Below are positions 36,460-48,473 of a stretch of 64,000 nucleotides of DNA, in pieces. The stretch covers positions 1-64,000 of the forward strand of contig VXAI01000181.1 in assembly GCA_013399305.1 (NCBI GenBank), written 5' to 3'. The notes below the pieces were generated by a model. The model did not search any database, was not told the origin of the DNA, and saw only the letters and a program-made list of their open reading frames with translations. The stretch comes from Rostratula benghalensis. Lineage: Eukaryota; Chordata; Aves; Charadriiformes; Rostratulidae. Made by a program: the position numbers and the translations under genes. How positions within the stretch are numbered: position 1 is the stretch's first letter; each line of letters begins with the position of its first letter.

Positions 36460-37027
36460 CTTGGGGTCTCTCATGGTGCCTCTCAGCAGTGAAGGAAAGC
36501 CCACATCCCATGGCAGCAGCACAAGTGGGCAGCCAGGGAGCAGTAACGATGCTGGGGCTGATGAGGAGTTGAGGGCAGCAAGTCAGGTGCTAGGGAGAAG
36601 GGTACTCCTCACTTCTATCTTCTGGCATGGTCCACACGAGAACCTCTCCTCTTCCAGGAGGGCTTTGTCCTGCTGCTGATGGCAGGGACTGTCCTAAACC
36701 TCTACACCTCAAGCTCTCCTGATGTGGTGTCTACTGGGGAGGGACAGTTCTGTGCAGCTCCTCTCCATGAGCTGCTGTCCTCTTCTCACCACCTGTTTTG
36801 CTGGTGCCTTGAGGTAGCCCCATGCCTGGGACCTCACAGCCCTTCCAGTTGACAGGGAGCTGGTGCTCCAGAAGTCACACAGCTCCTTCACGTTCCTGAC
36901 AACAGGCTGCATCCTTGGACAGATGGCAAGGGGCTCTTCTGGACAACAGGGCTCTGACACAGTGGAGTGTCTCTCCTCAGGCTGGAGAGGCAGAAGCAGT
37001 GCTGCTTCCAAATTGAAGTAGTACAAA
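36460..37027 (-). other. GC-rich segment with a long minus-strand frame, next to CR1
   Basis: A minus-strand frame of 157 codons spans 37182-36709 and overlaps the CR1 copy at 37028. The part outside CR1 contains PRMQPVVRNVKELCDFW, which I cannot place. It may be an inverted upstream part of an old CR1 element or another unlisted repeat. Not a supported gene. Confidence 0.2.
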
Positions 37028-37300
37028 TCATCCCCAGCAGTGTGGCCAACAGGGTGAAGGGGGGGGATCCTGCCCCTCTGATCCACTCTGAGGAGACCCC
37101 ACCCCCCAGTGCTGCCTCCAGCTCTGGGGCCATCAACATCAGAAGGATGTGAACCTGTTGCACCAGAGCCAGAGTAGGCCATGGAGATGCTGGGAGGGCT
37201 GGAGACCCTCTGCCCTGAGGACAGGCTGAGAGAGTTGGGGGGTTCAGCCTGGAAAAGAGAAGGCTCTGGGGAGCCTCTCCTCCACTCTCCAAGGCCCTGA
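37028..37300 (+). repeat. CR1 LINE fragment, internal (ORF2 C-terminal part), old
   Basis: Sense CR1: TCCCCAGCAGTGTGGCCAAC, GGATCCTGCCCCTCTGATCC, AGATGCTGGGAGGGCTGGAG and GAGGACAGGCTGAGAGAG, then AAGGCTCTGGGGAGCC. It lacks the 3' tail. What adjoins it on the left (36460-37027) is described separately. Confidence 0.82.
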
Positions 37301-37821
37301 AATTATGTAAGCCCCACAAGCACCAGAGCATAAACCTAAGTGATAACTCTGCTCCTCAGACCCAACCATGATGTTCACCATCCATGCTTCGAGCTGTGAG
37401 ATGAAGACCCACGAGATCGAAGAGACACCTCCCTTCCTGCTGGTCTCCATTATCTGCTCAGGTCAATGCCATCCCTTCCATAGGGACACCAGGGACAAAG
37501 CAACACAACCTCACCCACACACAACGACTGTGACTACTGCAAATCAAAAGCCACAGGTGAAGAGTAAGGAGAACCACTATCCAGGTGCTGGCAAAGCACC
37601 TTCTGTACAAACAGCAACTCAGAAACATTCAGCCCAGAAAATTCCTCCTGCACTGTCCTCAGAAGACTTAAACTTGATGACCTGGAGATTAATCTTCTGC
37701 CTGTAACGTAAATGCAAGTGTAGCAGCAGGAGGCACACACACATCACACCAATCAAAACAGCTCAACCCAACCAGTTCAGGAAAGGATTACTGCAGCGGA
37801 ATGAAAAATAAATAATAATTA

Positions 37822-37892
37822 NNNNNNNNNNNNNNNNNNNNNNNNNNNNNNNNNNNNNNNNNNNNNNNNNNNNNNNNNNNNNNNNNNNNNNN
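37822..37892. other. Assembly gap, 71 Ns
   Basis: Run of N between AT-rich AATAATAATTA on the left and CCAACTTC on the right. Its true length is unknown. Confidence 0.98.
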
Positions 37893-38479
37893 CCAACTTC
37901 AAAAAAATATTCCAAGAAATGAAGATGCCCCCCCCACGTTTTTAAAAATTAAATGCAAGATGAAAAAATGTGAAGTCAATGGATTCCATCTCAACTGGAA
38001 TGCTGATCCATACGCTCGCTACAAGCTACGGACTGGGAAAAGCTTGAACAAAAAATAGATCTTCCAGCTGATTAATTCCTCAGCTGAAGAAATTGTCTAG
38101 AGGAAAATGCACTGGCCTGAGAGATGCAAGAACAGCAGGACATTCAAATGAAACTGGATTCTTTAGATCATGTGTCTAAAACATTAGAAATTCCCTTCTT
38201 TACCAGCAAAAATTAGTGTGATAGGGATAGTCCAGGCATAGAGAAACAAACACAATGCTGGCACCTGAAATGACAGTCTGTGCTAGGGAGAAACCAGGTA
38301 GGTTTGAAAGAAAGTAGAAAACTAGCATAAAAGACCCCATGGGATTACTATAAAGAAAGATTAAAATAAGAAAACATTAATCTTGTAAGTATGTTGTAGC
38401 TAATACAGTTAATGCTGATTGTCAACGTTTGTTTCCAGGCATTAAGATGAGGAGGAACCGTGTTAGAGTGGTCATTAGG

Positions 38480-38672
38480 GGGGCCAGGCTTTTCTCAGTG
38501 GTGCCCAGGGACAGGATAAGAGGGAATGGGCACAAACTGGACCATAAGAAGTTCCCTCTCAACCTGAGGAGGAACTTCTTCCCTGTGAGGGTGGCAGAGC
38601 CCTGGCAGAGGCTGCCCAGAGAGGTGGTGAAGTCTCCATCCCTGGAGACATTCAAACCCCACCTGGACAGGT
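38480..38672 (+). repeat. CR1 LINE fragment, internal, lacking its own tail
   Basis: GGGCCAGGCTTTTCTCAGTG, AGGAGGAACTTCTTCCCTGT, GGCAGAGGCTGCCCAGAGAG and GAGACATTCAAACCCCACC, then CTGGACAGG, where homology stops. The tail piece at 38881 could be the other end of this same element. Confidence 0.9.
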
Positions 38673-38792
38673 GATGACCTGCAGCTCTGTCCTGGTCCCA
38701 GCTCTCATCCTAACTCTTGGGTTGCTCAGAAGGTCCTCAGGTCCCTTACTGACCACCTAGGGGATCCCCTCCCTGCTCCACATGTGCTTTTA

Positions 38793-38880
38793 CACAGAAC
38801 CACAGAATGGTACCGGGTTGGAAGGGACCTCTGGAGATCATCCAGTCCAACCCCCTGCCACAGCAGATCCCACAGGAACG
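38793..38880 (-). repeat. CR1 3'-end fragment, left arm of an inverted repeat
   Basis: CACAGAACCACAGAATGG, GGTTGGAAGGGACCTCTGG and AGATCATCCAGTCCAACCCC, ending with CCCACAGGAACG. It is antisense CR1 directly abutting a sense CR1 tail. Confidence 0.92.
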
Positions 38881-38932
38881 TGGATGATCTCCAGAGGTCC
38901 CTTCCAAGCCTGTATTACTCTGTGATTCTGTA
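38881..38932 (+). repeat. CR1 3'-terminal fragment, right arm of an inverted repeat
   Basis: TGGATGATCTCCAGAGGTCC, CTTCCAAGCC, then ATTACTCTGTGATTCTGT. Its reverse complement matches 38795-38846 at most positions, so the two arms can form a stem of about 51 base pairs with a 34-base loop. Confidence 0.92.
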
Positions 38933-41900
38933 AAGGATAAAAATATTGCTAGGAATAATGGGATGAAATGCAGAATGAAAGTGTCGGATATTAAAAGTTT
39001 CTAGACCACAGTATTTCCTAAATACAAATAGACCACCAAGTAGCTGAAGCTGTGACACTAAGGACAAGGAATCCCAGACCCGTGGGGATGCCCATCCCTG
39101 TATCCCATGGCTGAGCAGGTTATTGGAAGAGGACACCACACACCTTTGGGGTGGGATCTGAGCTGGATGAGGGTTTCCTCTGCAGATGCCAAGCATCACC
39201 AGAGTATCATTTGCTTGTGCAGAACAGCATGCTCAACAGCAAACAGCTGAGCATTGGGTATTTACAAAATACAATTAAACACGGGCTCGGCCTTCAAAAA
39301 TACATGGAACAAATGTCATCATGCTAAATCCTTCAACCCTGCTTCTGCTCATCTGTTCTGTAAACTAAAGGACTCCATATTATTTCAGATTCAGACTTTG
39401 GGGGCGAGGGGAAGGAAGACCTAATCAAGTAACCCTGAGTTACTTCATAGTCTGTTAATTCTTTTATTTCTCCTACATCTACACATCCTATTTAACAGAA
39501 ATCCCAAGCTGTAGAGGAGGTTAGTGAATTATTTTCCAAAATAATGATGTGATCCTTAAAGGAAGACTAAAAATGATTAAAAATAAAACAGTCTTAAATT
39601 GATAAAAGGATCTCATTCCTGTGAGACCTGTGATGATTTTTCAATACAGAAATTATCTCATGAAAAATACATTTGTACAGGAATGGTTGCGTTAGGCCCC
39701 TGTTATTGAGACGTGCCTACACCTTCTTCTGGTCTACACTGACTCCTCCTTATCAAGACCTTACCAAAGTGAAAGCCATTTCCAGCAGTACAAAAGACAC
39801 ACTTTTATTATTGATGAAAACCTTAAAAAGGCCCAATGTTTGGTTCCAGTTTGGGGTGTGCAGCTGGAGAATGAGCAGGGGCTCAGCACACGGAAGGTTC
39901 TCACTTTACTCCAAGCGAAGTCGCTCCAAGTTCATCAGAATCCAACTCAACTACAAATAGCAAAGGCCTCTGAAATCTACTTATTAAGCACTAAGAAGTT
40001 TTTAATCTTGGTTATTCCTTTCAGTTGAGTCATTACTAGAATATTTGATTGCTTTCCTGAAATGATTAACAGTAGTGACCTTTTCAAAATTGGGAAGGAT
40101 CTTTCCTGCAATGCTAAGCAATACCACAATGGCTTAATTTAAACTGTAGCACAAACTCAATCTACCTAAATAATCTCTGTCAACAATTAATTTCATGTTA
40201 AGAAAGTCAAAAAAAAGTGTGCAGTCAGTAGCAGTTCTGGTTTTAATTCATTTGCCCTTTTTAATATCCTGCTCCAGGCAAGAATTATTGGAGACAAAAC
40301 CAGTCATGGTTTTATCACATCAATTTAACTTCAGTGCACGAAGCCAAACTCACCTCAAGCTGCAAGAAGCTTGCAAAGATCAATTTTTTTCAACATCACA
40401 AAACTATCACTCTTGCAGTCTTCCCGGTTCCTAGATCTGAAGAGGCTCCATAAACCCAATGAAAGAGCAGATCACCATAAAAAAATAAAAATAAAATAAA
40501 ATTTAAAAAATAAAAATCCCCACACCTCCCTATTGCCTCTTAGAAATCAAGAAGTAAATAAATAAAATTGTACCCTGAAACCACAATTCTACCAACAAAA
40601 AAAAAAGTTATTTGAAGGAGATGCTGCAGGAAAAGGCCAACTGAAGGGTACGGAACAGCTCGGAAACTTTAAGTGATGATGGTTATTTCTTTTAACTCGG
40701 ATAAAATTACCTATCATTTTTGTGAACAGTCCTCCCCTAGAGCAGGCACATCCACTCAAGTGCTCCGAGCTACAGCATTCCCCACCCAGGGCCTTGCTTT
40801 CAAATGGGAAATATCAGACAATTGCCTATGCTGGGGTCACACTGGAATCAAAAATAAAAAGTTATTTCCCATTGCAGCACACTGCTGGTTTTAGAGATTT
40901 CTGGGTCACTTTAAACCTTCAAAACGCATCCGCTTGGAAAGGTGACATATGCTACAGTGTGCCATTCTAGGAGCCTCAGAAATTCTTCACTTGGCTTTGA
41001 AATCCAAAATTCCAATGTCTGACAACGTGGATCAGGAGATTGGGGGTGAAAATGCCCCGTTTGCAGCTCTAAAAGCATTTGTCTTAACCTCTGCTCTTCC
41101 CAGTGGAGGCAGGGTATTCCTGAACATCTCTACTTTCAGTCTCCTCCCCGTTTGAGATGCACTTTTCCCTCTCCTACCTCTTTTTGACCTTTTCCTGAGG
41201 TAATTGGTTCTGTTAAGTCTGGTTGATTAAGACTGCGAGCTCTTCAGGGAATCATCCTCCCCCTTGGTTGCCAGCCCCCGGCAGAAGCCCAGCATCCAAA
41301 CCACACCAGGTACTTACTTGGCTGAACAAAACCGTTTTGAGAAATAGAGAGATGGGACAGGAAGGTCCTGAAGTCCACCCCTGTGCTTGTATCAAAACCC
41401 TCCTGCTTGTTTGACTTTGGTTTTTATTGATATAATCTAATAAATATATCTAATGTCTAATAAAGAAATCATTCCCTAATTCAGCCAAGGGCTGATGCTG
41501 ATGCATGGGCTCCCCACAGCCCCCCCACTCCCTCTGCACTGACGTCCCACTTTGGTCCTTCTTTAGCTAAAATCTGTGGATTTAGTCTCTTTGCCCTGAA
41601 AGTTGGCTTTTAGTCCATGTGACAGGGCTTGTCAATTAGTGACACAGAATTATTCATTACATATTTAACCAAATGTCCTACCACAGCTGCTGTAAATCTA
41701 ACAATACATTACAGATTCTTTTTTTTTTCTATATATACCACTAAATATTACCTTTTTTTTTGTTTTCAAAAGATTCCTTAAGGCATCACTAAGGCTTCCC
41801 CTTAAGTGATACCACCATAAAAGGCAGCTCTGTTTCAGTTTCTTCTCTTCCCTTTCCCTGAGCCTTTAATAGAAGTGAAAGCAAAAACCTAAGTCAGGTT

Positions 41901-44900
41901 CTCATCTTTGCAAAATCAAACACATTAGACAGGGTATTATTTGCCTCAGGTGATGCCATTTCCAGTTTGTATCTGCTGCTACCCAGGACCACGCCATTTT
42001 CAAAGGGAAAATAAATAAATAAATAAATAAAAATTGGGATTTGACGACGACTGCTGCCACTCATTTACAACCAGCCATTGCTCTTGCACCGAGAAACCAG
42101 TTTCCACCCCAGCACATTTGCATGAACAAACCCACGGTGTTTATTACACAGGAAATATTTTTTCCCTGAAGTCTGGAAATAATTGGAATTTATTTCTCTT
42201 TACCCTTCATAACAAGTTACCAAGAGAAATCAGAAATTAACCAAGGCCTTTCTTCTGAGAGCAATTTTACAACTTGGAAATTAGATTTTTGCACTGAAAT
42301 ACTGGGTTTGTTTGGATGAGAAACACTAAAAAAAACCACCCAAACAAACAACTAAATGCCCAGGACTTCCACCTCCGGGTGGATTGCTCTAATTGTCACC
42401 AGTTTGGGGAGGGGGAGATGCTCTCCTGCTGACAAGAGTCATGAAGGCCAAGTCACTTGTCTCAGAGACGACTTCCAAACTCAGCGCTGCGCTCCTGGTT
42501 TTGTCAAATTTGACCAATAAATGGTAGCACTTGACTATCTGTGAATATTTGCCAACTTTAAATGAGTTTTAAAACCACCAGCCCCATATATTTTTGAGCT
42601 CACTTCCAGACTCAGTTAATAACAGGACCCTCCATATTGTGCTTGACCATCTCCTGCTTCACCCCCCATCCCTTCAGCACAGAGGCAAGATCACAGTTTC
42701 TCAATTTTAATGTTCTTTTGAGGTTGACCCAACCAGTGAGAGTAAGTGAAATAACAGAGAGCTATTAAATAAAAAGCTGAGTCTGTCTGATGAGAGGTCC
42801 AGCGATGGAGGTGATGGTGAGCAAGTGATGGAGATCAGGATCGACAGGAAGACTCCAACACAGAAATGCAGTTGTCACCTCAGGCCGTGGGGAGAATCAG
42901 GAATTTCTCCCACATCTATTATTACAAAACAGACCCACCATCTTAATTCACCCTATTTTTCAATTTTCACTTCCCAAATTACCATCAATTTAAGGCCTTT
43001 TAATTCATTCTAACCTATTTTAACCAACCATCAAACCCAAACCCATTTCTCAAGCCCACCTTGAGGCTGTTTTGAGTTCACTACAGAGGGAGGACGCTGT
43101 CAAATATTGTTAGTGGCTGGTATTACGTGAACCCTTAACAATACAAATACGTTCTGAATACAATAAACCAACCTATTGGGAAATATTTCAGCCCTACAAA
43201 GCAAAGTCCTGATGTTTTCCCCTTGGTCCTCCATGGAGTCGTAGTTTATGGAATCTGAGTAAATGAAATCCCAACCCAAAGTCCACGGACTGTGCTCCAA
43301 AAAGGATCTCCAATGCTTTCCAGGCACAGCTGAAGAAGATTCAGTTCACAACAGGCTGACAGGCCGAAAGCATTTACAATTTGTGATGGTATTTTTTATG
43401 GGTTTTTTTTTTTTTTCATTGTAAAATAACCACTGACAGGTAGAAGACAAAGGGCACTCATTGTCCAGGGTGGGGACGGGGTGGATGGCAATCGGGAATG
43501 CAGACAGCGACACAAGAGCTTCTTTCTGGGCTACGCTGTAAAAATAGCAAAGCCTGACATTTGAAGGGTAGGGGTTTTTTTTTGTTTGGGTTTTTTTTTC
43601 CACCCCCTTCTGGAGGAAGGTTTCAAGTACAGAAGTACAGTAATGCAGATTTTCATCAATCCCTTCCTGAAAACAGGACAAAACCTTAGGTCCTAGGTTA
43701 TTGGCGTAGGCAGAGTGTGTGAGAAAACACCCTGGTGTCTACGGAGATGACAGCGCTTCTGTAAGTTGGAAATGGTGGCAGCTGACTGTGGGTCCTAGAC
43801 TTACAGAGATAAGATATGGCAACACCTTCCCAAGATACTGTGCTCCAGAGAAGCCCATTTCAAGATCACGTTGGTACAAACCACATGGGCTTCTCATTAC
43901 ACCCAATCTCTTTCACCGCGCGTCTTCCAGAGTCACCTTCTCCATCCTGTACCATCTCCTCTCCGTTGCCATCGGGCCAATGGAATCACGTGGGTCTCAT
44001 TACCAATGTCATGGTGAAGAGACCTCTTGAGGTAATGGAATGGTTCCTCATCCATTCTTCTCAACGTTTAAGCATGTTTGTCTTGCAGATATCAGTTAAA
44101 TGACAATTAAGTTCTTTGGGGTTTTACTGGAGTTTGAGCTGTGGGTTGTCTCGGGGGTTTGGGTTTGGTTTTTTTGGTTTTTTTAATATGGAAAATACAC
44201 CATTATACTTTTTACCAGCTGTCTTTGAGAGCAAAACTAAATAAGTAATGCCTTAGTGGAAATGATTCAGGAACATGCAATATTTGCAGCTTCCATTGAT
44301 TTCATCCAGAACCGAAGGAGCTCGGTATCAAATAAAAAAAGGGCAGCCTTGGAATAATTTATGAATACACTGTGACCTCTTTACGAGTCTGTTCACTGAA
44401 TGGATACATGGGTTTAATCTCCCAGCAAAATGTTGGAAAAGCAAGCAGCAAGCCCAGCAAGGGCTGGAGGCATCCCAGTCTACAGACACTGGAGGAACAA
44501 CGTTGTTTTCGTGCTCTACCTCTGACCTCCAGCAGCTCAACAGAATGATTTGTTCAGGGAATCCAGTCTGACAATACAGACCTTGAGTAGATTTGAAAGG
44601 ACACATTCCCTAAGGGGGAAGAGAGAGCTTTGGAAAACAAACTGATACTCAGGATCTCAGAAGTTCAGGGCGGTTACAGCTTGTCACCATTAATTTAGAG
44701 AGATCACAGTTGAGAGATGTGTATAATTATTACTTGCTGTGAAAACTTTCCTGCTTAAGTCAACCACTAAAGAAATACTGAAATACAGAGAGTTACACAC
44801 TGCCTGTGATAACCACAAGTCCCTCTCCAGAGCACTGCAGTCCACCTCTACAAAGTGGTCACTCAAATACTCTGGGAACCCACATCCCTCCCTCCCCACA

Positions 44901-45047
44901 CCAGACCTCATCAATGGGGATAAGGAAAGAGCCAAATCCATGATCACAGAGTAAATTAATCCAGTAGTAGCACCTGGGGAAGGGGGCATGGCTGCAGAGC
45001 ATCCAGAGAGCCCCAGCCTAGGGTGGTGCCTGGAACACAGTAAAGCC
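38933..45047. other. CR1-free AT-rich sequence, nothing recognised
   Basis: Six kilobases without a CR1 fragment. It contains the AAAT repeat at 42009, A/T runs near 40490, 41720 and 43400, and only short chance-like open frames. It could hold conserved non-coding elements, which cannot be judged without alignment. Confidence 0.55.
42009..42033. repeat. (AAAT)n microsatellite
   Basis: About five tandem AAAT units. Confidence 0.9.
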
Positions 45048-45402
45048 ATCATAGAATAGTTTAGGTTGGAAAGAACCTTAAAGACCATCCCATCCAGGGG
45101 GGACACCTCCCACCAGCCCAGGGGGCTCCAAGCCCCCTCCAACCTGGCCTTGAACCCCTCCAGGGATGGGGCAGCCACAGCTTCTCTGGGCAACCTGGGC
45201 CAGGCTCTCACCACCCTCACCCCAAACAAGTTCTTCCCCACAGCTCAGCTCCATCTCCCCCCTTTCAGGGTCAAACCCTTCCCCCTCATGAAGAGTCCCT
45301 CCCCATCTCTCCTATAGGCCCCTTTGAGAGACTGGAAGGGGCTCAAAGGTCTCCCCAGAGCCTTCCCTTCTCCAGGCCAAACAACCCCAACTCTCTCAGC
45401 CT
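45048..45402 (-). repeat. CR1 LINE fragment, 3' end
   Basis: Antisense CR1 beginning CATCATAGAATAGTTTAGG, through CCTCCAGGGATGGGGCAGCC, TTCTCTGGGCAACCTGGGCC and CACCCCAAACAAGTTCTTCC, to CTTCTCCAGGCCAAACAACC and CAACTCTCTCAGCCT. It is nearly the same segment as the sense copy at 46026. Confidence 0.94.
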
Positions 45403-45662
45403 GAGACAGTGCACCATCACTCCCTTAAATGATGCAGAATACGGATGCTGGGAGCTCTGAAGGTGAGGCAGGCCTCAGGAAATCAAGCCCTTACAGACAC
45501 TTTGAAAGTGGTCACAACCGTAATAACTCAATATGTGTGGAAAAGGAGCTTCCCTGTTTTTCATACAAACCTTCTGAATTCCTCCTCATCTGACATGCTT
45601 GAGAGGAGACAGAATAAGGCAACAGGGCTGAAAACCTCTTAAATGAGCGCTCACATGGTAAC

Positions 45663-45943
45663 ATACAGGAATCGGATCCTCAGCTGATCCCACGCCTGTG
45701 CATGAACTCCTGGAGCAGGACTCCCGGTCCCTCAGGCATTTTAAGAGAAACCTTGCAGAGCTCCCACTGAGAGCCATGCCACTTATCCACCAGCAGAGAG
45801 GTGTCTCCATCTGTGGCGCAGAGGAACAGCTTGATTCCACGACAGAGGAAGCGCTGCTCTCACTCAGTCGACTCACATTGATGGTCACTTCGCAGCTACT
45901 GCTGTGCCTGAGAAAGCAGCAGCACAAACAAGTCTTGGGTTGA
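45663..45943 (+). other. Unidentified open frame of about 93 codons, coding status doubtful
   Basis: The plus strand is open from after a TAA near 45660 to a TGA at 45943. It has an amphipathic, helix-like composition (contains VHELLEQDSRSLRHFKRNL) and no recognised family. The opposite strand is open over much of the same interval, which weakens the case. No splice or start signal decides it. Confidence 0.15.
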
Positions 45944-46025
45944 ACAAGGGACATGTTCCATTGTGAGGAAAGGAAGGAAATCCCATGGAAATGGATATGC
46001 CCAGGGACATGGGGGGCACTCCCCT

Positions 46026-46304
46026 TTATGAGGGAGGAGAGCTATAGGAGGAGGGGGGAAGGGTTTGACCCTGAAAGAGGGGAGATGGAGGTGAGCTGTG
46101 GGGAAGAACTTGTTTGGTGTGAGGGTGGTGAGAGCCTGGCCCAGGTTGCCCAGAGAAGCTGTGGCTGCCCCATCCCTGGAGGGGTTCAAGGCCAGGTTGG
46201 AGGGGGCTTGGAGCCCCCTGGGCTGGTGGGAGGTGTCCCTGCCCAGGGGGTGGCACTGGGGGGACTTTAAGGTCCCTTCCAACTCAAGCTGTTCTGTGAT
46301 TCTA
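46026..46304 (+). repeat. CR1 LINE fragment, 3' end
   Basis: Sense CR1: GGGGAAGAACTTGTTTGG, GGTGGTGAGAGCCTGGCCCA, AGAGAAGCTGTGGCTGCCCC and GGGAGGTGTCCCTGCCCAGG, then CTTTAAGGTCCCTTCCAAC and TTCTGTGATTCTA. Confidence 0.94.
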
Positions 46305-47127
46305 GGAGTAAAATCTTCTAATCTAAGGTTATCTGAAGCTGGAGGAAGAGATGCCAATATAGACAGAGATAGCTACATCAGAAATACTACACCTCCCTCC
46401 TCCGTGCTTTTAGCAGATAAATAGAAAAACATGGGTGTTATAAAATACATCTACAAAATTGGGCAGAGAAGGAACTCCAGAGGCTGGACTAAGTGCCTGT
46501 GGAGAGCAGATGCTTGCACAAGGCTCTCCAGCACAGCTCCTCAACAACACGGGTCCATACATCTTAAGCAAGTACTTCTGCGAGAGCACGGTACCTAAGC
46601 CTCTTAAAAGCAAATGCTGTGGCAATAAAAATTCACGGGAGCTCGATTTTTCAGGATAAAATTCTAGTTTTTGAAGGTAAGACAGGGCTAGGAACAGAAG
46701 TGTCTCAGTGAGCACTGCTTATTTTCCCCAGAAGTTTTACAATGCTGTTCGAACAGCATCAGGGCCTGGATTTACTGGGTTTTACTTTTTTTAAGTAGGT
46801 AAATTAGTCCCCACGTTGCTTTCTGCCACACTTGAACAGTAATAGCCAGCATGTTATGTTTGCAAGGCCTCGGGAAAGAGGCATTCAAACCTCTGAAGGG
46901 TGGTTTGAATAACGATTTGAAAGCTGGCACCGAGTAGCTGAAAAGCTGACGGGTGGGTTACGAGCCCCTTGAGGCTGGCAGTGGATTCTCCAGGTACTCA
47001 CAACCGCTTGCAGATGAACAGACCTTGGAGGCAAGAAGTGTGAGGGTCACTGACACCAGAGAGGTACAGGCAAAGCTTCCTCCAAAGCCTGAATCCCAAG
47101 GGGGTTTCAGAGGTGGTGGTCAGATGT

Positions 47128-47632
47128 GGAGAGGCCCCGTCTGGAGCACTGGGTCCAGTTCTGGCCTCCCCAGTTCAGGAAGGACAGGGAACTGCTGGAG
47201 AGAAGGTACAGCAGAGAATGACAAAGGTGATGAGGGGCTTGGAGCATTTCTCTGATGAGGAAAGGCTGAGGGACTTGGGGCTTTCTAGTACAGAGAAGAA
47301 AAGACCAAGGCGGGATCTGATCAACACCTAGAAATACTGAAAGGGGGGGTGTCAGGAGGATGGAGTCAATCTTTTTTCAGTGGTGCCCAGTGACAGGACA
47401 AGAGGGAACAGGCACAAACTGGAACATAAGAAGTTCCATCTCAACACGAGGAGGAACTTCTTCCCTGTGAAGGTGGCAGAGCCCTGGCAGAGGCTGCCCA
47501 GAGAGGTGCTGGAGTCTCCTTCTCTGGAGACATTCAAACCCGCCTGGACACGTTCCTGTGGGACCTGCTCTGATGGGGGTTAGACTGGGTGATCTCCAGA
47601 GATCCATCCAACCCCATAGCATTCTGTGATGG
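47128..47632 (+). repeat. CR1 LINE fragment, ORF2 C-terminus to 3' end
   Basis: Sense CR1: GAGGCCCCGTCTGGAGCACT, AGGAAGGACAGGGAACTGCT, GATGAGGAAAGGCTGAGGGA, TCAGTGGTGCCCAGTGACAG and GGCAGAGGCTGCCCAGAGAG, ending ATAGCATTCTGTGAT. It has an ORF2 remnant with stops. Confidence 0.95.
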
Positions 47633-47991
47633 CTCAGATCTTCCAAGTCTTGCCCCTTCCAAAGACATTGGTCTTTAATCTCAGCAGCTGGCTCTCAGAA
47701 CCACAACAGCCTAAGGACAGCCTGACATGCCAGTGACAAGCAGTGATTGCATTAGTCAGAACTGATGCAGAGTCATCCCAAAACTGTTTCCCGCAGGATG
47801 AGCATGGTGTCCACCTCCTCCCTCTCCCATTTGCTTTGCCTTGGTTCTGTGTTCCTTGACAACCTCTTCCTGAGTTTCCACGTTTGATTGTTTTTCATGC
47901 CTTTCCCCATCGGAAAAAATACTAAATGAAATAATCCCTAGATAAGTAAGAGGATTTTTACCTAAACTATATAGGATAGGATTACAGGATC

Positions 47992-48473
47992 ACAGAATCA
48001 TCATGGTTGGAAAGGACCTCTGAGATCACTGAGTCCAACCATACACACACAGAAAACCCCTACAGTCTCAGGCACTAGAGCATGCCCTGCAGTTCCACAT
48101 CTACAGGTTTTTTAAATACTTCCAGGGCTGGTGACTCCACCACCTCCCTGCGCAGGCCCTTCCAGCGCCTGACCACTCTCTCAGTAAAGTCATTCTTCCT
48201 AAGATCCAGTCTAAACCTCCTCTGCCACAGCTTCAGACCAGTTCCTCTGGTCCTGTCCTTACTCACTGGAGAGAAGAGGCCAACACCCACCTCTCTACAC
48301 CCTCCTTTCAGGGAGTTGTAGAGGGCAAGGAGGTCTCCCCTCAGCCTCCTCTTCTCCAAACTGAACATGTCCAGTTTCCTCAGCCTCTCCTCATAGGACT
48401 TGTTCTCCAGAGCCCTCACCAGCTTGGTGGCTCTCCTCTGGACACGCTCCAGCGCATCAGTGTCCTCTTTCCT
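47992..48473 (-). repeat. CR1 LINE, old subfamily
   Basis: Antisense CR1: CAGAATCATCATGGTTGGAA, GACTCCACCACCTCCCTGCG, CTCAGTAAAGTCATTCTTCC, CTCAGCCTCCTCTTCTCCAA and CTCACCAGCTTGGTGGCTCT. The minus-strand remnant reads [20 protein letters not shown]. It is a relative of the copy at 20458. Confidence 0.94.
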
